Shown here: piece after piece, positions 31,022-43,963 of the stretch
Layout of the letters: each line of letters begins with the position of its first letter
Numbering within the stretch: position 1 is the stretch's first letter
Assembly: GCF_024323335.1 (NCBI RefSeq)
Contig: NC_066585.1
Span: 536,680,769 to 536,744,768 of the forward strand
Reading direction: 5' to 3'
DNA: 64,000 nucleotides
Source: Lathyrus oleraceus
Taxonomy: Eukaryota; Streptophyta; Magnoliopsida; Fabales; Fabaceae
Position numbers and translations under genes: made by a program
The notes under the pieces: model-generated
Databases searched by the model: none
Seen by the model: the letters and a program-made list of their open reading frames with translations, nothing else
What the model was told of the DNA's origin: nothing

Positions 31022-31193
31022 CTAGGTCGACGTACCTAGGCAAAAGTAAGGGCATCCCGGCGAACCAAAAGGGTTCGGGCAAAAATTAGGGATAAATATA
31101 TAAAGACGTATACCCGGCAAGTCGAAAACCTGAAAGGGCGGCTTGGGCAAGAAGGGGTATCCCGGTGGACTGAAAACCCGAAAAGGCGGTCCA
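31022..31193 (+). other. Post-integrase hairpin array of Ogre B (4 units)
   Basis: The layout is as in A: CTAGGT/ACCTAG (31022-31039), CGAACC/GGTTCG (31061-31077), CAAGTC/GGCTTG with inner CCT-GAAA-GGG (31128-31155), and TGGACTG/CGGTCCA with inner CCC-GAAA-AGG (31166-31193). Inner stems show a U-G pair and a C/A mismatch relative to A. Confidence 0.6.
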
Positions 31194-31909
31194 GGCAAAA
31201 ATTAGGGATTAAAGCGTACGACTATGTCCCGTTTTCTGTCAGCTTCAACCACGTTCCAAGGGACTGAACAAGCCAACCACCTTTATCCGACAGCAAGGGA
31301 TGAGATGCTTGAAGATATAATGGCAGTAGTGGAATTAAAGTCAATAGGACGTTTCCGGCATAGCTTTCTCTTTGTTTCTTGACAATTTCCTCTTACTAGG
31401 ATTTCTGTCTCCTTGTACACAGATTGCCTGTTCATAGGCCCTCTTTCAAAATCAATGCAATTTTATTTTTACTTTCCCGTTTTGTTTGCACGAACGTCCA
31501 TTGATTTAATTTGAATTGATATATGCGTTTGAATATGATCAATGTTTATCAAAAATACATGCATAAAATAACAATGACAATTACTACACGACTTCAAGAT
31601 CGAAGTGAAGGTCTAACCAGGCTTTCCAATGAATCCGTTGCTAATTCGATTCCTCGGCAACGCCAATTATTCCCCAGTAGAGGTTGGCGTCACCAGACAG
31701 ACTAGTCATCTCTTCCACTCCCAGCCAGGCTCTGTCGAATATTTCTACCATCAGACAAGGATCAAGTATCCCCAGCTGAGAAGGGGTCATCAATGCAAAT
31801 ATCTCCGACCAGAAGACCGAGATTCATTTCCCCAGTAGAGCCCCCTGGAAGAACGTTTCAAACGCATAGGGCCTTCATTACATCATTCCATGCATACAAT
31901 GTTCATTCC
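31194..31909 (+). mobile_element. Ogre B 3' UTR, left of the Ogre C insertion
   Basis: This is non-coding sequence homologous to A's 3' UTR at 22279-23000. Short ORFs at 31523-31838 have no recognisable domain. It is interrupted by Ogre C after ATTCC. Confidence 0.7.
31905..31909. repeat. Target-site duplication of Ogre C, left copy (ATTCC)
   Basis: It exactly matches 59044-59048 on the other side of the three-LTR complex, so the whole complex occupies one integration site. Confidence 0.85.
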
Positions 31910-34900
31910 TGTAGCGGTGTATTCGTTACTATATGATCTATTAATTAAATCATAAGCAATGTATACAATGAACATAGAGTCGCCACCGCACTTTTATTTA
32001 TCCTAAGGATTGGTTAAAAAGCGAACAAAAACCTAAGAAGTTTTACACGTAGAAAACTAATGAAAAAGATCAGAGATCGGGGTAAGGGGTAAATTACGCA
32101 ATGGGAAGGTGTTAGGCACCCAATGCGTCCTAGGTACTCCTAGGGAGCCCTTTTCACACTTTGTTGTTTGAAAATTATTATTTGTCATGACATAAACATT
32201 GTGCAAACATGATTGGGATGATGAGAAAAGAATGTACAAATTAATTATTTTTGTGTTCGAACGGATGAACCCGTTGCCTACGTACCTCCCATCAAAGGTA
32301 AGGATCAAAACGCCGTAGTTCGGCTAAAAGATTTCCAAAAGTTTGTGAGTTCATTTTAAAACAATAGCACTAAAGGTTCTTCATTATCAATGGGAGAAAA
32401 CTCGACCAAGACCAACATCCACCATGCGAGGATAGCTTCGACGTACTAGAGGGGTTAACCCTGTTTTCAGTACGGAAGTCTTATTGTCGACTCACTAAGG
32501 ATAGGGTGAGGTTTACATCAACCACAATGAGAATTGAAACCTATGGCTAATGCATGAAAAGATTAACAAGAATGGACAAAGCCAAAACATTTGAGTGAGT
32601 GAAATTAATGGATTAGGATTATTCACAAAAGGAGTCAAAGTATGATTAAGATTGATTCAAAGAAGTATTTACAAAATGGAATTTGAAAAATCATGGACTT
32701 AAGGTCCAAGTTTCTAATTTGAAAAGGGGTGAGAATGTTTGCACAACACTTATTTCAAGTTTTTAAAAGTATGTGTGAAAAGGTAGGACACAATGAGATG
32801 AATGGAATGGTGGGTATGTAAAACTTCTTAGGAGGGTCCGCCTCTTGAAATCATATAGAAGATGATTCAAGTGGGTCCTTAGGAATAGGCTACAAATGAG
32901 CAATAATCTGAACATGGTAACAGATGAAAGTAAATAAAAGCGGATACTGGATGCCACTCAATGGTCTTATACCTGTCTCCTAAAACAAGTAAGGATATCA
33001 GAAGCCACTCTATGGACTTATACTAATCTCCATCAAAATAAAACAAAAAAACAAAACAGGGAAGTCAACTGCCAATCTATCTGGACTTATGTTAACCTCC
33101 ACAGTATGATCCTAGGAATACAAATGCCACATCACAGGGACTTACAATGAATCCTCACATACAACAACAATGCTCAAACAAAGAGCAAAGAAGATATGAG
33201 TGACCAATGAGGTCTTACACTCTATCTCTTCCATGTCATAGGAACAAAAGCCAATCAATATGGACTTACAATTGTCCTCAATGGGAAAACAACAATGTCA
33301 CAAGGACAAAAGAAATGATCATGCACTGATGGCAAACAAAGATGATAAATGCACAACGGCAATCAATGATAGTAAATGCACAATAGCAACCAAGTAATCA
33401 TGTATAAATGAATCAAGTAATCAATCACATAAATTCAAGTAGCATACGCTATAACCATTCAATGAGGCTCAAGCAAAAGGGTTTGACTATGAAAGTCCAC
33501 TGTAAGAGGTAAATGTTGCTCTTAACCTTGCCATTGAGAGGCTAAGGTGAAGCAGATGAAAGGATATGAGGGGTGTGCCTCATTGCTTCTATCTCAGGTC
33601 CGAGAGAGCATGTAAATATAAGAATGTGGGGGAGTTCAGAAAGATGGAACTCTTTCCCCAATTAGACTCGATAGATCTTGGGTTTGGATCTCAATGCTAC
33701 AACCATGTAATGGGAGCAAGGAGAAGACACACGGAATAGTGGGAGATAGGCTACTTATCTCTTTGATCCACCAATTGCCTCGAATGAGGACTTTTCCTGC
33801 TTGGGACAAACATAAACATACACAAGCATTGCCTCTTAAGGAGGACTTCAGACAGTTTGCCCGGCCAAATAACGGGTCGGGTCTCCAGACTACATGAAGA
33901 AGAAGGTTCTATACCTCAATGCCAATCGCTTAAAGCAAAGCAATGCAAGTTCTTAAAAGAACTGAGCAACTAAGGGTACCTGTAATCATCAAACAGAATC
34001 AGCATCCCATTCAAAATCAAACAACAATACAAAGAATCAATCAATAATGTACAATCAAACAACAATGTGCAAAGCACAAGGCTCAAAGCTCAAATGAGCT
34101 ATGCATCCTACAAAACAGCCACATTAGTTTACAAGTATCAAGCAAAACATCCCAAATGTGAAACAATATCCTTAAGCCTTAACTTCTTAACCTGAAAAGC
34201 CAAAGACAAGTTCAAATGTAAGTGACAAGACCACTAGGCCAAGCCTAGGGTCCAAAAGAAGGAAAAATCCTAAAACAGCAACCAATTCATGATCAAAGTC
34301 AAGCTATTTCAATAACAAAGGGATCCCAATTGGTCCCATATCCAAACTATGTACACATTTCAATTTATGCAACATGGAAGGCAAAAGGTGCAATATTAAA
34401 CCACATACAAGCAACCAGCAAGATCACATCCAAATAAATGCCAAAATGGCACCAAAAAATCCACAAAAATTATGCTCTAACCAGAAGGCATTCAACAAGC
34501 CACATGTCAATTTTCAAGTCATTTGGACTAGTAGATCAATAGGAATTAATTAAAGATATCGAAGCATGCAAAAACAACATCAAATGAAGCCTACAATTAT
34601 ACACCAACTTCAATTAGATGGTAAACAGCAATGGTACATTAGAAATTAGTAGGACCAAATCCAAAAGATAGCTACAGGGGTTAAGAACTATCCTATCAAT
34701 TTTCATAGTCATTGGATTAAGTATGTGCATATAGCAACATATATACAAAGGTGTCACCAACAAGGCCCAAAAAATGCTAGGCAGAAGCAAAAATTCTAAT
34801 TAATTAGAAAAATGGATTATAAAAATCCACAAAAATTCACAGTGAATGCTAACATGTTAATGGTGCTACATGCAAAAAATTAAGGCCATTGGCCAAGGGG

Positions 34901-35329
34901 AAGCATGGCAAAAAATTCAGGGAATATTGCATATCAAATGGTGTCACATATTTCCACACTCAAATTCAATAATCCATATCTAAAAAACAGAGGTCTAAAA
35001 AATACAAAACCTATGTCAAAAATTCCAGAAATGAGTTAAGATTCTACACCTAAAATTTCAATTAATTTGGATCATGTATGGTGATTATATCATTAAAATG
35101 GTGTAACATGTGAATTTGGCATACATCATGAACATCTCTATGGCAATTCAAATTTCTACCAAGCAACATTTTTACTTTTGATTCTATAAAAAAGTAGAAA
35201 AAAAAAAGAAGATTATCAAAAAAAGTCTTGATTTATTTGGATTATTATTGATCATTTTGTGATTTTTTTAAAGATTTTAAATAATTATTTAATATTTATT
35301 AGGCATTAAAATGGATTTATTTTAATTAA

Positions 35330-36010
35330 TTTAGGATGCAGTGGCAAAAGTGGTAATTACTGAAGCCACGCCTAATACGCAGCGTTTCAATTAGATGAGA
35401 TGGACGGTTGTGATTCATTCTGGCAATCAGAAACATGAAACGGCAAGGCAAACGCGTGATGACGGATCTAAGCAGCATTATTTCCAGAAAATTGCAAAGT
35501 TCATCGCGTTCTTCAACTGTTCTTCGCCCAGAATTTAGGTTTCGAGTAAACTTCCATGAAAATCCACAAACTCTATACCGATCGAACCGGCTTCTCATCA
35601 GGAATACAATTACGCAAACGATTTCATCTATCAATTTCTACACAGAGCGAATCGAAAGAAAGAAGGAAACGCATCGAAACCTCAATTGCGAATAACTCAC
35701 TCAAATTTCAACGAATTTACAATCCAAAAGCTTCAGATTACTCTACAATCAATACTCTACCAAATCCCTAACATAATTTAAGCTATTGCGCGATTTGAAA
35801 TCCGACCTTTCTTGATTGTGCAGCAATGGAGTTCGCGATTTAGAGCTCGGCGACGCGAAACAGATGAAGGAGATTACTTCAGAAGGCGAGTGATGATGCC
35901 AATCCAGCTCCAGCACGGTTGAATTGAGCGATTTCTCAAGCTGCCATGGGAATGCCTTCTTGCAACAGTTGAGGATTGGCTGCGATTTTTGTTCCAATCT
36001 TGATCAACAG
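35330..36010. other. Gene-like, CpG-richer island inside the Ogre C LTR
   Basis: This 680-bp stretch is richer in G+C and CpG than the AT-rich rest of the LTR and holds overlapping ORFs of 70-100 codons on both strands (35326-35634 minus, 35435-35695 plus). No domain is recognisable. It lies just downstream of the probable start of the minus-strand transcript. It recurs in LTR2 (48690-49370) and LTR3 (56877-57557). Confidence 0.4.
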
Positions 36011-37076
36011 CAACTTGATTTCACCTGCAAGTCAAGAATCCACAGAAAATTTCCACAAAAGTTTGGTAGATCTTGATGAAATTTGAGCAAAAAGTGTTAG
36101 AGCAAAAAATGAGAGATGAGAGAATTTTCTTTTGTTTTCTGTTATACTGTGAAAGTGATTGTGAAGTTGTGATTAGTTTTCAATTCTGTTATGGTTTAAG
36201 TTTATATATGGAAGCACTAATCCAACTCTAATCCTAATTAGTGAAAAATGGATTAGTTATAAAATGAAGCTCATGTGTGAATTTGGATTTTTGGCTTTGA
36301 ATCATTAGCAGCATTACAGCAGGAATTTTCCACTTTCAACAAGTTGTAAATACCCTTTGGAAGCTGATTGCATAATTCTCACTTTCAAATTCCCCATATT
36401 TTGCATTTTCACCATGTGATGGCTTGTGTGTCCATTTTTTCCAATTCATTTTCAAAACCAATTCTCAAACCACAAGGCCTAGGCATGTTGTGAGTATTCC
36501 AACAAGTTCCAAATTCCATTTATGAGGTGTAGAAAAAATCCCCACTCAAAAATTCCAATTATTTCACAAGTTGGACGATTTTGCCCCTGGTTCAATTAAC
36601 AGTCCAGTTGAAATTTGACCTTTTGCATTGAGCAATTTTGAAGAAATCCAATTATGCACCATTGAAGTACATATTAAATGGAGTTTGTGCATATAAAGAA
36701 CTTGCAATTTGGACAATCCATGTGGTAGTTATGGCCTCCTGATTACGGGTCTTTTTTGAAATTCACTGAGCCATATCTTGCAAACCACACATGGGATTTT
36801 CAAGTTCTTGGACTTTTTAGAAAGGTGAGATCAAGATCTTCAACTTTCATGTTGGACAAATTTTGATTTGAAGCTTGTATGATGAAGTTATCTTGAAGGG
36901 AAAAACTTTCCACTTTGGGCAGTTGAGATTACAGGTCCACTGCCATTTTGGGAAACTGTCTGTCTGAGCTCAATTCCTTCAACCTTGGTCTTTGAAATGC
37001 CAAATGAGGTTTATATAGACATGAATGAGACCCTTTTAACCAATTCCAATCACCAAATCACTGATTAAATCCACAG

Positions 37077-37260
37077 TTGACCACAGTTGACTTTGGTTGA
37101 CTGGGCCATGTTCTGATGAATTTCAAGCCTCTTTCACATGAGATCTTGATTCCCAATGATATCACAAATTATATGAACTCTTAATGAATGATCATGGTGT
37201 CCAAATTCTTCAAGAATGGCCACCATCTATTGCCCAGGGCCTGATTTGACTGTGTTGACT
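37077..37260 (+). promoter_or_regulatory. Five W-box motifs in Ogre C U3
   Basis: TTGACC/TTGACT occurs at 37077, 37087, 37097, 37246 and 37255; the first three are exactly 10 bp apart. W-boxes bind WRKY factors. They lie about 0.87-1.05 kb upstream of the probable TATA of the minus-strand transcript. The same set is in LTR2 (50437-50620) and LTR3 (58624-58807). Confidence 0.45.
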
Positions 37261-37496
37261 TAGTCAGCTTCATCTGCAAGCAACATGGTTAGATGACAAT
37301 ATTTTTGTACTTTTGGTTAGTAAACATATGAAAAGCAATGATATACAAATGCAATACATGCTTGGTGATCAAAAACCACACTCACAAGGTACCCCACCCA
37401 CTAGGAGGACAGCTAGGGTATGCAATGATCCTTGAGGCCATGATATGATATGATATGGGCCATGAGGGATCTTAGGGCCAAAATTGGGGTCTTACA

Positions 37497-37508
37497 GATG
37501 CCCCTATT
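37497..37508 (-). other. Ogre C polypurine tract, unit 1
   Basis: On the minus strand AATAGGGGCATC precedes the LTR start TGTAAGACC. The second copy is at 50857-50868. Confidence 0.7.
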
Positions 37509-40500
37509 TAAGGTCATTCTAGCCGGAGAAGTGAAGTTTAGAAATCTTCATCTCGACGCGGTAGAATGGGCTTAAATAACAGTAATGAGACAAATTTTGG
37601 TCCCTAAGAGACCTCATGATGCAGATGTATGCATGCAAAAGCAAATTCTGTGGGGAATATATGGTTCACACAGAAGAAAAGATGATCCATCGGAGTAATA
37701 CACTCACCAGGAACAGAGACTCTAGTAAGACTCTTATCGGACTCAACTAGGGGATAGTAAGGGAAAGAATGCGTGAGCAGGACACGACTTTGATTAGGGA
37801 AAACACAAAACTGACATAGCGTGACTAAGGCACAACTCCGAGTGGGGGTAACAGACATCGGACTGGAGAACTTGCTGGGGAAGCAAAGGACTCACACCGG
37901 GGGAATGAAGAATTCCAGAGGAAAATAAATCCGTAGGAAAGACATAAGCTGACTCAAATTATCCATAAAGGATACTTCGGATAAAAATCCGGACTCGGAC
38001 CAGGAAAAGATTCACATAGAACTTCCCTGCCGGGAAAATGCATATACTGGGGAATAAACACCCATATAGCAAAGGGTAAAAATCACCAAAGGAAACTCCG
38101 CAGGGGAATGTCTAACAACGAGACTCTCCTGGGAAAAGCAACAAGAAATGAGGTGTCACCGGTATAAGGGTAACAAACTCAGGAAGAATGAATATCTAAG
38201 ACCGGTATAAGGGTGAGAGATATCAATCAACCAACATCTGAGAAAGACCTACAAAGGGTATAATACTCAGGAAAATCTGACTCCACAGGGGACCAAGGTC
38301 ATAATAGGGAGTAGACAGAAAGGAACACCAGGGATACCGAGGTATATAATAGGTGACCGACAGAACGTGAATTGGTATATATGCCAAGACACACATCATC
38401 CGAAAGGAGGGCTTGAAAAAGCAAAATCTACTTACAGGATGGACGTTCGAATCCACAACGGGAAAACGAACCTTACTCAACTGGGGACACAAACCCAAAG
38501 AGTACATGAGATATAATATCCATTACCGGCAGACCGTGGATAAGATACTCGCATGAGACATATTATCTATTACCGTCAGAACGTAGATAATAAACTCGCA
38601 TGGTAAGAAACACCAGAGATACCGAAGTATATAATAGGTGATCTACCGAAAACGTGAATTGGTATATATGCCAAAACACACATCCGAAACACAAACAGGT
38701 TAAAGGATGAATATTCGATTCTACAAAGAATACGAATCTTGCTCAGCTGGGGGAAAATCAACAAAGGATTCCAACCAAAGAGCGCATGAGACATATTATT
38801 CATTACCGGCAGACCGTGAATAATATACTCGAAAGGAAAAGACACCAGAGATACCGAAGTATATAATAGGTGACTAACCAAACAGAGAGACAATCGATAC
38901 CAAGCATCCGGGTAAACGAAAGACAACTCAAAGGATGAATTGCACGCATCCGGCAATTATCCAACAACAAGAATATTCGACTCCGCAAAGGGAAATAACG
39001 AATCTTACTCGACCAGGGAAACACAAAAGGCTTCAACTGAAGAGTGCATGAGATATATTATCCATTACCGTCATAACGTGGATAGTATACTCGCATGGAA
39101 GATTATCCACAACCGGTATAAGGGTTAATAAAGGATAAATCGTCCGAAAAGAGAGGCATCGGGATACCAAACAGGCATATAATGATGACCAATCAAAGGG
39201 AGTAACAACATTACCAACAAAAGGTAAGTGAAAGACTCACTGGGGATAAATTGCAAGCATCCGACAATTATCCGCAAAAGCTGGGGATACATTGACAAAC
39301 AATCAATGATCCGGGGAACAAATCACTAGCAACCGGTGAAAAGACCCATTGGCGACTTCAAAAGGATAACATTGCAAGCATCCGGCAATGATCCAGAAGA
39401 CTGCTGGGAATACAAGTGCTTACTCAAGAGCAACTACCCAAGGCAGGGAGGAATATCAACATCGAATATTGAATGAAGATAACCACAAAGGAGAGATTAG
39501 GGTTTACATCTACCGAATACGGGGCAGAAGACCAAAAACTCTAGCTGAGGAAACAAGGGGTTTAACAATACCGACTACTGGGTAAGAAACCAAAGACTCA
39601 GCTGAGGATAAAATTGCTAGCAACCGGCAATTATCCACATGTACCATAGGATACAACTCCGCTGGAGAGTAACAAAATCACAGCGACATAGGATTTACAA
39701 CTACCGAATACGGGGTAGAAGACCACAAACTCCACTGGGGATATAAATCACCACAGGGAACAAAACTCTGTTAGGGATAAAGCCACAACAACAGAAGATC
39801 CACCAACAACCAGATCGAACCACAAAGGTTACCACTGCTAGGGGAAAAGAGATAGGACTTACGACTACCGGTATAAGGGCAGTAGCCATACTCTGGTGGG
39901 AATAACCACAAATTAGGGTTTACATCTACCGAATACGGGGTAGAAAACCAAAAACTCCGCGTGGGGATAGAACAAATCACAAATCCGCACGAGAAACCAA
40001 AAATGAGGTTTATAACAGACCACAAACTCTGTTGGAGAGTAGGGAATTAGGATTTACGACTACCGACTATCAGGTAGAAAACCAACAACTCTGGCTGGGG
40101 ACTAAAAGGTATATAACCACAAGTTCTGTCAAGAAAGCCAGGAAAATAGGACTTACAACTACCGGTATAAGGGTAGAGGCCAAAGTCGACTCTTGCGGAG
40201 GAATGAAGGTATATAACCACAAATTCCGCCAAGAGGACAAGGAACAATAGGACTTACAACTACCGGTATAAAGGTAGAGGCCCGAAAACTCCGCTGGGGA
40301 ACAACCCACTGGGAAGCACAATGAACAGACGACAAATGTCAATTCAGGAAAGATCCGAAAAGACAGACTGAATCAAGACACGTCCTAATGAGGATATAAC
40401 TCAAATAGGAACCACCATCCCAATATATGTGTTGGGAGGAAACGGAAGAAACCGTCATCCACGAGGGTATATCTCAGTGGGGAACTGCAGAAGGAAAGAC

Positions 40501-42593
40501 AGACACTTTCTGCTTATGGGCTGACTCTATATGGAGAGATTTAACACCCGACATCTGCTTAGGAAGATCTATAAAGATCTATATCACCATAGCAGGGAAC
40601 AACAAACAAAGGATATATGGCAAAAAATGCAACATGAATATCTGAATGTTTTATGAATATGCATGAATATGCGTGATTTATGTTTGATGAATGCTGACAA
40701 AACAGACATTTCTAACACAACAGGTCCAGGAATCAAACGTCCGGTATTACACTTCCAGGGGAAAACCAACTGGAAAGCCAATCTGCTGGAGATCTACATG
40801 CTATAAAGCAAAGATCTGAGGGTACTGCTGGGAAGCAGACGCAGAAGAATCAGTGATATCTGGAGAATACCAAATCTGAGCAATGGATCAGCGATCACCC
40901 CAACTGGGGCACAGAAAGTCACAACAGGCAAAACAGCCACCAAGACGAATCTGTCGGCGAACAAGAGAATCTCAAAGTCCTGCAGGGGATCCTAGCGATC
41001 ACTGCTAAGGGAACGGATCCAACATAACTCCATCGGGGAACAACCCACTGAGGGAGCAAAGGTCACCGGATAGAGTCTGGCTGCACAGGCAACTCTACTG
41101 GGGATACTGTCAGCTACTCTCTTGGGGAACAACCCACTGAGGAAGGAAAACACCAAACAAGTAGATTCTGCAACAAACCACTCTACTCGGGGCGAACACA
41201 CATCTGATGGATCACATCAGCAGATTCTGCAACAAAATCCGCTCTACTGAGGATCGAAAAGTAATCAGGAAATCAATACAATCTCTGGATAACGGAGCCA
41301 TCGACCGACCATACCGGGGATTGAAAGAGGTTCAACAGGAAATACTGCCACAACAACCGCTCTGCAGACAAATGCTGGAGAAAGATGGATGAAAATACCG
41401 GGATATCAACCCGATCAACCACTGAGTAGGAAAATAAATCCTGCTCTGCTGAGAATAACAACCATTCTGATAGAGAGAAAGTAAACACTCCGCTCTCGAC
41501 TTCGCCGGGGAAAAGGTAAAGTACCGGGTATCAAACCACTGACTTACCGAGTCTTCCAAAAGGAAAGTGACCGTGCTGAGAAAACAGATAAATCCGCTGG
41601 CAACTGCGCTGGGGAGGGTGACAACAACTCTGCTCGCGACTGCGATGGGGATATCAATAACTGCTCTACTTGCCAAGGAGACAAATAAAGTCTGGGGATA
41701 GCGATCCATTGGAGAAAGTGACGAGGCACCAAGGTGACAAACCATCAACTGCCGAATCTTCCACAAGGAAAGCATCCATGCCGGGGAAAACTGCTGCTGG
41801 AGAAAACTGAGTCTTCGACAACACTCTGCTTGGGGAACAACCCCAACAATAACTCGACTTGCAATTATGCTGGCAACTCACTTGGGGAGAAATACGGGAT
41901 ACGGGGATATCAACCCCCTAACCACAAATTTTCCGAACGACTGAGCAATCAAGCCGGGGAGAGACTACTGCTGGAGAACAGACTGAGTCTTCAATACACC
42001 ACTCTGCTTCGGGGAGTCAAAATCCACAGAAGCTCTACTTAGGGAACAACCCCAACAACCAAATCTCTACTTGGGGAACAACCCCAACGACCAAATCTGG
42101 AGAAGAAGGATACAAACCAAACCAGGAGTATGAACAAATGTCTTACCTGTTGGAAATCATGCCACCCTTGGGAGAGCACTGAGAAATTCTTTGAGTATCC
42201 TTTTATCATTGTGAATGTTCACTTTGTTTAAAACAATAATTTTTGAAAAATTTTGTTTTTAAAACAATGATATTTTTATCAATCAAAACATGCAAAACAT
42301 TTGTTGAATTGAAACAAATAAGAGTGCAAATAATTGGATAAAAGCTCAAATTTATTTGATGGAATGGCAGTCTGCAAATGGCAAGACTCCATAGATCTGT
42401 ACAAATTTGAAATCAGTGATATATATTGGAAGAGGGCTACATTGAACATAATGATCCTTTCTCTACCAATTTGAATTTCGATGTATTCGAAGCTTCAGTT
42501 GACGACGAATCGAGAATCCTCTGACGAAAAGACGGCTGGTGAAGCGGAAAGTCTTGTCAGGATGCAATTACTTGCCTGATCCCTAATTTTTGC
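37509..42593 (-). mobile_element. Ogre C 3' UTR: 5 kb of diverged repeats
   Basis: This non-coding stretch is filled with diverged repeats, seen on the plus strand as ACCGGTATAAGGGT (38157, 38199, 39112, 39860, 40158), CTACCGAATACGGGG (about 39511, 39692, 39925), ATTACCGGCAGACCGTG and GGGGAACAACCCACTG. Three successive units near 40050, 40149 and 40250 are about 100 bp apart. Many short ORFs here follow the repeats and are not credible genes. Internal region 2 keeps only the part equivalent to 37509-39448. Confidence 0.8.
40050..40340. repeat. About 100-bp tandem units in Ogre C 3' UTR
   Basis: GGATTTACGACTACCG, GGACTTACAACTACCG and GGACTTACAACTACCG begin at 40050, 40149 and 40250. Related, more diverged units reach left to about 39490. 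Confidence 0.65.
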
Positions 42594-42745
42594 CTAGATT
42601 GCCCCAGGGTGAGGTACTCAATCTAGCGGGATGCGAATATGCTTTTTTTTTATCAAGTCTCTAACTTTTGCCTGGATTACCCTTGCGGGTTTTCCACCGA
42701 GACGCTCATTTTTGCCTAAGTCGCCCTTTCGGGTTTTCAGCTTAG
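42594..42745 (-). other. Post-integrase hairpin array of Ogre C (3 units)
   Basis: Read on the minus strand: CTAAG/CTTAG with inner CCC-GAAA-GGG (42745-42716); TGGA/TCCA with inner ACCC-GCAA-GGGT (42696-42673); CTAGATTG/CAATCTAG (42626-42594). Each 3' arm is followed by GGCAAAA and a tail close to RTTAGGGA. The arms differ from those of A and B but pair; GAAA and GCAA are GNRA loops. Confidence 0.65.
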
Positions 42746-42783
42746 CGAGTTATTCTGTTTTTCATTTGCATATACTTTTTTTT

Positions 42784-43122
42784 TTAGGCAAAGTATTTCT
42801 TGACTGCATCTGAATTCATAGGACGAGTGAAATCCTCCCCATCCATTGTTGTAAGCATCAAAGCACCGCCTGAAAAGGCTCTCTTAACAACATATGGACC
42901 CTCGTAGTTTGGAGTCCACTTGCCCCTGGAATCGGGCACGAAAGACAAAACTTTCTTGAGCACAAGGTCACCTTCTCGGAACACACGAGGCTTGACCTTC
43001 TTATCGAATGCTTTCTTCATTCTCTGCTGATATAACTGACCATGACACATGGCAGTTAATCTCTTCTCTTCAATCAAATTCAACTGGTCGTAACGACTCT
43101 GAATCCATTCAGCATCAGTCAA
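42784..43122 (-). pseudogene. Ogre C integrase C-terminal fragment, 112 codons
   Basis: An open fragment matches the last part of A's integrase (AEWIQSRYDQLNLIEEKRL, then YEGPYVVKRAFSGGA, ending VKKYFA). It lacks the zinc module and the whole catalytic core. Upstream it meets a deletion junction next to a T26 run. Confidence 0.85.
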
Positions 43123-43221
43123 CTAGGGACTTGAGGGTATCAGGCTTCTTTTATTCTTTTTTCTGTTTGAAATTTTTTTTCTGATTTTTGCTTTTACTTT
43201 GATTCTTCCCCCTCTTCTCTC

Positions 43222-43247
43222 TTTTTTTTTTTTTTTTTTTTTTTTTT
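43222..43247 (+). repeat. T26 run at a deletion junction in Ogre C
   Basis: 26 consecutive T (poly-A on the element's strand) lie between the pre-RT fragment and the integrase fragment. Confidence 0.9.
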
Positions 43248-43249
43248 GA

Positions 43250-43460
43250 TTGCATTTGCAATGCCCCAGTTTGACTGTTCTGCTGATTCTCATGATACAG
43301 CTGAATGAGCTTCTTTCGTGCTCAAGAAGGCGGGTACTCTCATCAGGAATCCCCTTCAACATCATCTTCCTCTGCTTCGAATACAAGGAATTCAAATTTG
43401 GGAGATGGCGTTGGATCATTATATTCAATGGGTTTAGAAATCCCTGCATAATGATTCTGG
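43250..43460 (-). pseudogene. Ogre C pre-RT linker fragment
   Basis: A short stretch on the minus strand resembles the acidic linker between the Ogre intron and RT (EAEEDDVEGIPDESTRLLEHE-like residues in one frame). Everything from here to the integrase C-terminus is missing. Confidence 0.55.
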
Positions 43461-43702
43461 ATAACGAAAAGCTTTTGTATTTAAACAAGCAAATCATTTA
43501 TGCAGATGAAAAATGTTTACTTGTTTTTCATGGTCTTTTGTGATCACTGATTTCATGCAAAGGCAAAAAGTGAAAACAAATGGAAAAACAAATGTTTAAC
43601 AATGCATTAATTGAATGAAAATATCATTGTATATATGCTTTGCCAACAATGTCATCGCTTCTCCTTTTGGCATGGGAGAAGGGTTCTAAACAAAGTGAAC
43701 AA

Positions 43703-43963
43703 TTACTCTGATCTATGGATGACCGTAGGAACATCCACAGCGACCCAATTGTGGCAGACACCACTAGGAATGACGAAATTGTTCAAGTCTTCTGCATCCT
43801 CTTCCAAGATAGCAGCAGTTTCTTCCTCAGGTTGATCGTCATGGATGAAACCTCCACTTGCGAACAAACCTTGCTCATTAAGTGCCCCAGAACAGTAGCC
43901 AATGCCAGCCCGGGATCGGTCCATCAAAATCACTTTGTCTGGAAAATTCCTCCTTGAGTTCAC
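43703..43963 (-). pseudogene. Ogre C gag-pro C-terminal fragment with intron donor
   Basis: The minus-strand piece contains GYCSGALNEQGLFASGGFIH and ends CHNWVAVDVPTVIHRSE, then TAA, in the position of the Ogre gag-pro end. The stop overlaps a donor CAGA|GTAATTG at 43706-43705, as in A and B. An intron-like stretch follows toward 43460. Gag and protease cores are absent. Confidence 0.65.

Larger units (their letters stand above)
31910..37496 (-). repeat. Ogre C LTR1 (5587 bp), 3' LTR of the array
   Basis: It is TG...CA bounded and near-identical to LTR2 and LTR3. Probable minus-strand TATA CCATATATAAA at 36201-36211; five W-box-like motifs at 37077-37260; U5 hairpin at 32096-32128; primer-site echo AGAGTCGCCA near 31976. 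At seven sites noted by eye (between about 33440 and 36920) LTR1 differs from both other copies. Confidence 0.92.

Noticed and set aside
35326..35997. Overlapping ORFs inside the C LTR as host genes
   Set aside because: They occur identically in all three LTR copies, overlap each other on both strands and show no known domain; kept only as an island of interest.
38223..39036. ORFs of 77-126 codons on the minus strand (and copies at 51581-52406)
   Set aside because: They run through diverged repeats of the Ogre C 3' UTR and follow the repeat, with no domain.
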